Assembly: GCA_013911065.1 (NCBI GenBank)
Contig: JACERV010000010.1
Span: forward strand, 62,001-126,000
Direction of reading: 5' to 3'
From: Ruminococcus sp.
Lineage (GTDB): Bacteria; Bacillota; Clostridia; Lachnospirales; Lachnospiraceae
DNA length: 64,000 nt
Below, piece after piece: positions 59,163 to 64,000 of the stretch. Made by a program: the position numbers and the translations under genes. A model generated the notes under the pieces. That model searched no databases and was not told the DNA's origin. It was given only the letters and a program-made list of their open reading frames with translations. The first letter of the stretch is position 1. The number at the start of each line of letters is the position of its first letter.

Positions 59163-60364
59163 AAATACCATTTTCACCACCGGATATTACAGAAGAAGAA
59201 ATTACAGAAGTAGCTGAGACATTGCGCAGCGGATGGATCACCACAGGCCCCAGGACGAAGGAGTTTGAATGCAGAATTGCAGAATACTGCCATACTAGAA
59301 AAGCAGTCTGTCTTAACTCTGCCACGGCCTGTCTGGAGATGACACTTCATGTGATGGGAATTGGCCCGGGAGATGAGGTCATTACCACTGCGTATACTTA
59401 CTCGGCTACAGCCAGCTGTATTTGCCATGTGGGAGCAATGCCCGTTCTGGTAGATACATTGCCGGGTTCTTATGAAATGGACCCACAAAAGGTGCGTGAG
59501 GCAGTGACGGAACGTACGAAGGCTATTATCTCAGTAGATTTAGGAGGTGTAATTTATAGCCGGTATGATGAAATTTTTCGGATTGTGGAAGAAAAGAGGC
59601 CTATATTTAGTCCCTCCAATGAAAAACAGGAGGCTTTGGGAAGAATTCTTATAATCGCGGATGCTGCCCACGCTTTTGGATCCTGGAGAGATGGGAAGAT
59701 ATGCGGGGAGATTGCAGATTTTACTTGCTTTTCCTTCCATGCGGTGAAAAACCTGACTACAGCGGAAGGCGGTGCTGTGACATGGTCCCAGGCAATTACA
59801 CAGGCCGGTCTGGATGAAGAGAAGTTATACAAAGAATATATGCTCCTTTCCCTTCATGGACAATCAAAAGATGCATTGGAGAAAACGCAGGCTGGTGCAT
59901 GGGAATATGATATCGTGGCACCTTATTATAAATGCAATATGACAGATATTATGGCTGCAATAGGACTGGTACAGCTAAAGCGCTATCCGGAAATCCTGAA
60001 ACGCAGGCGCAGTTTGATAGAGCAGTATAATAAAGGTTTGGACGGATGCCCTGTGGAAGTTCTGAATCACTATGGGGAGGATATGCAGTCCAGCGGACAT
60101 CTATATCTTGTACGTGTGCTTGACAAAACCCGTCAAGAATGTAACAATATAATCAATGAACTGGCAAAATCTGGGATTGCATCAAATGTCCACTATAAGC
60201 CTCTGCCCATGCTGACAGCATACAGTCAGATGGGATTTGATGTGAAAGATTATCCAAATGCTTATGCACAGTTTGAAAATGAAATTACACTGCCGCTTCA
60301 CACCTGTCTCACAGATGAACAGGTAGAATATGTTGCAGGTACATTCAGGAGATTAGTAATATGA
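59159..60364 (+). CDS. DegT/DnrJ/EryC1/StrS sugar aminotransferase
   Basis: LRSGWITTGPRTKEFE, DEVITTAYTYSATAS, FSFHAVKNLTTAEGG (PLP Lys); ATGA overlap with the previous gene. Confidence 0.94.
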   Translation: MKIPFSPPDITEEEITEVAETLRSGWITTGPRTKEFECRIAEYCHTRKAVCLNSATACLEMTLHVMGIGPGDEVITTAYTYSATASCICHVGAMPVLVDTLPGSYEMDPQKVREAVTERTKAIISVDLGGVIYSRYDEIFRIVEEKRPIFSPSNEKQEALGRILIIADAAHAFGSWRDGKICGEIADFTCFSFHAVKNLTTAEGGAVTWSQAITQAGLDEEKLYKEYMLLSLHGQSKDALEKTQAGAWEYDIVAPYYKCNMTDIMAAIGLVQLKRYPEILKRRRSLIEQYNKGLDGCPVEVLNHYGEDMQSSGHLYLVRVLDKTRQECNNIINELAKSGIASNVHYKPLPMLTAYSQMGFDVKDYPNAYAQFENEITLPLHTCLTDEQVEYVAGTFRRLVI

Positions 60365-61059
60365 TACTAAATTGGGAACAATTGCCGGAATCTATGCGCA
60401 GCGATTCTGTGCGGCCTTATTATGAAACATTGAAAAAGAAGCAGTCCGGCCTTTATATGAAACGTGGCTTGGATTTCTTATTTGCGTTTGTCCTGACGGT
60501 TGTCTTGTCACCAGTCATGGCAGGTGTAGCATTGTGGATAAAATTAGATAGCAGAGGTCCGGTCTTTTACAGGCAGGAGAGAATTACACGATATGGGAAA
60601 CCATATCGTATTTTCAAGTTTAGGACTATGGTTAATGGGGCTGATAAAAAAGGACCTCTGGTTACGGAAAAGCAGGACTCCAGAATTACAAGAGCAGGGC
60701 AGACTCTGCGCCGGTGCAGGTTGGATGAGCTGCCTCAGCTGCTGAACATTCTCCGGGGAGAAATGTCCTTTGTGGGAACAAGGCCCGAGGTAAGGAAATA
60801 TGTAGCCCAGTATACAGGGGAAATGCATGCAACATTGCTGCTCCCGGCGGGGGTTACCTCCCGGACCAGTATCCTGTTTAAGGATGAAGATGTGCTGCTG
60901 GAAAAATACCAGAAAGAAACAGGAAAGACAGTGGACCAGGTGTATGTAGAGTATATCCTTCCGGTGAAGATGAAATACAATTTACAGTATTTGAAGCAGT
61001 TCAGCTTTTTCGGTGATATCAAGGTGATGTTTGAAACAGTTCTGGCGGTGTTAAAGTAA
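60361..61059 (+). CDS. Polyprenyl-phosphate phosphoglycosyl transferase (PglC/WcaJ type)
   Basis: RGLDFLFAFVLTVVLSPVM, GPVFYRQERITRYGKPYRIFKFRTM, DELPQLLNILRGEMSFVGTRPE. Confidence 0.94.
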   Translation: MILNWEQLPESMRSDSVRPYYETLKKKQSGLYMKRGLDFLFAFVLTVVLSPVMAGVALWIKLDSRGPVFYRQERITRYGKPYRIFKFRTMVNGADKKGPLVTEKQDSRITRAGQTLRRCRLDELPQLLNILRGEMSFVGTRPEVRKYVAQYTGEMHATLLLPAGVTSRTSILFKDEDVLLEKYQKETGKTVDQVYVEYILPVKMKYNLQYLKQFSFFGDIKVMFETVLAVLK

Positions 61060-61067
61060 ATATAGAA

Positions 61068-61271
61068 GCATCCATGTCACTAAGGCAGAAAGGACTAGGC
61101 TCAAGGAAACATCCATGTTACTAAGACCTGAAACTACCAGGTCAAGTCACCAGGATGTACTTTGCAGCGTAAGCTCTGAAAATACCAGAGCTAAGCAGCA
61201 TAAGCAAGTCGGCAGGATGTACTTTGTAACTAGGGCTTGAAAGAACCAAGCCAAGTTACATAAGCAGGAGG
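61068..61271 (+). repeat. Hairpin element copy C (upstream of GT4 gene), nested
   Basis: Outer GCATCC...GGATGTACTTTG enclosing AACATCC...GGATGTACTTTG; ends TGTAACT..GGCTTG-AAAGAAC-CAAGCC..AGTTACATAAGCAGGAGG. Confidence 0.9.
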
Positions 61272-61277
61272 CGTAAG

Positions 61278-62498
61278 ATGAAGAAGATAGCAGTCATAAC
61301 AATGGGCGTGAGGCTGGATGGAGAACCAGGGTATACCCGATTCCGATATCTCTGTGAATTTTTGACAGAGGCAGGGTATCAGGTGGACTTGATTACAACT
61401 ACATTCCAGCATTGGGAAAAAGCTCAGCGTGATGTTAAAAAAATAAAAAAAGAAGATTACCCGTTTGGTTTGAAGTTCATCTATGAGCCTGGGTATAAAA
61501 GGAACGTGGATTTAAGAAGGGTACGCAGCCACCAGATTGCTGCAAAAAATCTGACAGCGCTGCTGGAAAAGGAAGGGAATTATGATTTGCTTTATGCAGA
61601 AATCCCTCCTAATGATGTAGCACTGGCATGTGCAGAATATGCGAAGAGAAAAGGCATTCCATTTGTGGCGGATGTGAATGATTTGTGGCCAGAGGCGATG
61701 AGGATGGTACTGGATATTCCTGTCCTCAGCAACCTTTTATTTTATCCATTGCAAAGGGATGCGGAGAAGGTATATTCTCTGGTATCAGGGGTTATCGGCA
61801 CTTCCGATGAATACAGGGACAGGCCTTTTAAAAATCAGAAGAGAAATGTGCCAAAGGCCACCGTATATGTAGGCAATGAGATTGCTGTTTTTGATAAAGG
61901 GGCCCAGGAAAATGATATGGCTGTAGTGAAGTCCCCAACCGAGTTCTGGGTGACCTATGCGGGGACAATCGGAACCAGCTATGATATCCGCACGATGGTT
62001 TTGGCAGGGGAGGAACTGGCCAAAAGAGGGAAACAGAATATCAAGGTCAAAATCCTGGGCGGCGGACCGTTGAAAGATGAGCTGGAAGCGCTTGCACGGG
62101 ACAGAAAGATTGATAACGTGGAGTTTGTAGGATATGCACCTTATGATAAAATGGCAGCATATTTGAAAAAATCTGATATCCTGGTAAATTCCTTTGTAAG
62201 GAAAGCTCCCCAGAGTATTGTGACAAAAATCGGGGATTACCTGGCTGCCGGAAAGGCAATGATTAATACTTGTATGAGTCCGGAATTCAGAAATAAGGTA
62301 GAGACGGACGGATTTGGTGTGAATATCGAGCCTGAAGATGTGAAGATTCTGGCAGATGCCATTGAAGATTTGTACAAAAATGAAGAGAAACGCCTGGACA
62401 TGGGAAAAAGGGCAAGGGAAATTGCAGAAGAGCAGTTTGACAGGCCGAAGTCATATAGAAAGATAGAAGAAATGCTTAGAGCATTGCTTACAGTTTAG
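61278..62498 (+). CDS. Glycosyltransferase, GT4-like
   Basis: YTRFRYLCEFLTEAGYQVDLIT, VTYAGTIGTSYDIRTMV, VKILGGGPLKDELEALA. Confidence 0.9.
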   Translation: MKKIAVITMGVRLDGEPGYTRFRYLCEFLTEAGYQVDLITTTFQHWEKAQRDVKKIKKEDYPFGLKFIYEPGYKRNVDLRRVRSHQIAAKNLTALLEKEGNYDLLYAEIPPNDVALACAEYAKRKGIPFVADVNDLWPEAMRMVLDIPVLSNLLFYPLQRDAEKVYSLVSGVIGTSDEYRDRPFKNQKRNVPKATVYVGNEIAVFDKGAQENDMAVVKSPTEFWVTYAGTIGTSYDIRTMVLAGEELAKRGKQNIKVKILGGGPLKDELEALARDRKIDNVEFVGYAPYDKMAAYLKKSDILVNSFVRKAPQSIVTKIGDYLAAGKAMINTCMSPEFRNKVETDGFGVNIEPEDVKILADAIEDLYKNEEKRLDMGKRAREIAEEQFDRPKSYRKIEEMLRALLTV

Positions 62499-62573
62499 CC
62501 ATAGGTACGATGCTGCTTTGATGCATACATCATTGAAAATTGCCATGGCCAGACTACAATAAAAAAGTAACAG

Positions 62574-63674
62574 TTGAGAGGTACTTTCATGGATACAAAA
62601 GAAGTTAAGAAGCCTTATTTTACAATTGTCATGCCTGCTTATGGTGTGGAGAAGTACATAGATAGAGCCATTTTGAGTATACAGAAGCAGACATTTGAAA
62701 ATTGGGAAATAGTGGTAGTAGATGACTGCTCAAAAGATAAGAGTGGTGAGATTGCCCGCAAGTATGCGGCAGGAGATTCCCGTATCCGGGTTATCCGGCA
62801 TGAAATTAATCAGGGTGTGAGTGCTGCCCGAAACACAGGTACAAAGGCGGCGTCAGGAGAATATATCTGGTATATGGACCCAGACGATTATGTGGATGTC
62901 ACGCTGCTGGAACAGGTATATGCCTCTATAAAGCGTAATCCGGCACAGGTCGTCCTATTTGGCCATGTGGAAGAGTATTATGACAAAAAGGGAAATCTTC
63001 AATATACTCATTCTATTTGTCCTAAAGAGTATTACTTTCAAACGTCAGCAGGGTTACGGCCTTATATCATTGAGTTAGAGCAGGAAACAATGTATGGTTA
63101 TCCATGGAATAAGATTTACTTGGTTTCCTATATCCGGGAATTAAAACTGGAATATGAGGATGTAAAACTGATAGAAGATATTGTATTTAATATTAAATAT
63201 TTTATGGATATTGAAACTCTGAACATTCTTCCTATCACACCTTACCATTATGGAAAGAAAATGGAAGAGAATCTGACAAACAAGTTTGTGCCTGATTACT
63301 TTGTGTTACACAGGCAAAGGATAGAAATGTTGTTTGATCAGTTTTCCTACTGGGGAATCTGTACTCCAGAGGTCCGAAGTATACTGGGGAGCCTCTATGC
63401 CCGGTATATACTTTCTGCCTTGGAACGAAATTGTAATAAAAATACAGGAATGAACCATGCGCAGCGCTATAAATGGTGCAGAGAAGTATTTGCCCAGGGT
63501 CTATTTAATGAGCTGATTCCAATAGCGCGGGCGAAGGATAGTATACCGCTTCGCATTACACTGGTATTATTCAGATGGAAAAAGGTAATCCTCTGTTTAA
63601 TGATGGGCCGGGGAATCTACATTGTAAAAAAGTTTATGCCTATGGTTTATTCTAAGGTGAAATCAGAACGGTAA
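62574..63674 (+). CDS. Glycosyltransferase family 2
   Basis: FTIVMPAYGVEKYIDRAILSIQKQTFENWEIVVVDDCSKDKSG, YIWYMDPDDYV. Confidence 0.94.
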   Translation: MRGTFMDTKEVKKPYFTIVMPAYGVEKYIDRAILSIQKQTFENWEIVVVDDCSKDKSGEIARKYAAGDSRIRVIRHEINQGVSAARNTGTKAASGEYIWYMDPDDYVDVTLLEQVYASIKRNPAQVVLFGHVEEYYDKKGNLQYTHSICPKEYYFQTSAGLRPYIIELEQETMYGYPWNKIYLVSYIRELKLEYEDVKLIEDIVFNIKYFMDIETLNILPITPYHYGKKMEENLTNKFVPDYFVLHRQRIEMLFDQFSYWGICTPEVRSILGSLYARYILSALERNCNKNTGMNHAQRYKWCREVFAQGLFNELIPIARAKDSIPLRITLVLFRWKKVILCLMMGRGIYIVKKFMPMVYSKVKSER

Positions 63675-63704
63675 ATGTGTGTGTTAAAAATTTTAAGGAG
63701 GATC

Positions 63705-64000
63705 ATGAAGAAAAATAAAGGATTCAAACAGGTACTATTTCTTTTTAAAATATGTTATTTAATGTATGTATTACTGGCATTTAATGCGTTTGTAAACGGG
63801 ACAGCCTGGATGAACAAGGCTTCGTATGTAATTACTGTGTTGGGAATCGGGGGAATCCTGTGGATGATCTTTCGTTATAAACGATATAAAAAAGCATATA
63901 ACGTGTGGCTACTCGGGGCTTTTGTGGTTAGTTATCTAATCAGTGCTGTAACACATCTTTCATATGGAGTGACAGAAAATGTGAAAGGTATGATTTGGCT
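63705..64000 (+). CDS. Multi-TM membrane protein (O-antigen polymerase/ligase-like?), truncated by window edge
   Basis: ATG after AAGGAGG; MKKNKGFKQVLFLFKICYLMYVLLAFNAFVNG... open to the window end. Confidence 0.6.
   Translation, partial: MKKNKGFKQVLFLFKICYLMYVLLAFNAFVNGTAWMNKASYVITVLGIGGILWMIFRYKRYKKAYNVWLLGAFVVSYLISAVTHLSYGVTENVKGMIW

Overview
The window is a gene-dense, low-to-mid GC chromosomal segment from an anaerobic spore-forming Firmicute. It is probably Lachnospiraceae-like, inferred from gene content only. Almost all real genes are on the + strand. In order it contains: hydrogenase maturation (a hypF C-terminus fused in frame to hypC, then hypD and hypE); asnB and a first ftsW/spoVE-type SEDS gene; degV; a dcw cell-division/peptidoglycan cluster (mraZ with a clear repeat operator, rsmH/mraW, ftsL-like, two consecutive class B PBPs, mraY, murD, a second SEDS gene, ftsQ/divIB, ftsZ); a YesM/YesN-type two-component system beside a ribose-type ABC sugar transporter, an SDR and DhaK/DhaL; spoIIGA-sigE; a beta-CASP MBL protein; a polyamine cluster (arginine decarboxylase, SpeE homolog, carboxynorspermidine synthase and decarboxylase, AguA, AguB); sigG; a HAD phosphatase; pth-mfd-PPIase; mntP; some minus-strand genes; secDF; an LCP protein; and the start of a surface-glycan cluster. 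No tRNA, rRNA, CRISPR array or transposase was recognised. The most unusual signal is an intergenic element present in three copies (about 7266-7396, 29914-30094 and 61068-61271), placed just upstream of three unrelated genes. It consists of hairpins with a shared 7-nt loop and stems that differ between copies but stay complementary. In two copies one unit is nested inside another. Other items worth checking are an unassigned ~350-nt RNA candidate with its own promoter and terminator (34261-34652), an RBS-sequestering hairpin before sigG, a long-spacer Spo0A-type promoter before spoIIGA, and a second dispersed hairpin-repeat family. All assignments come from reading the sequence; no database search was run.
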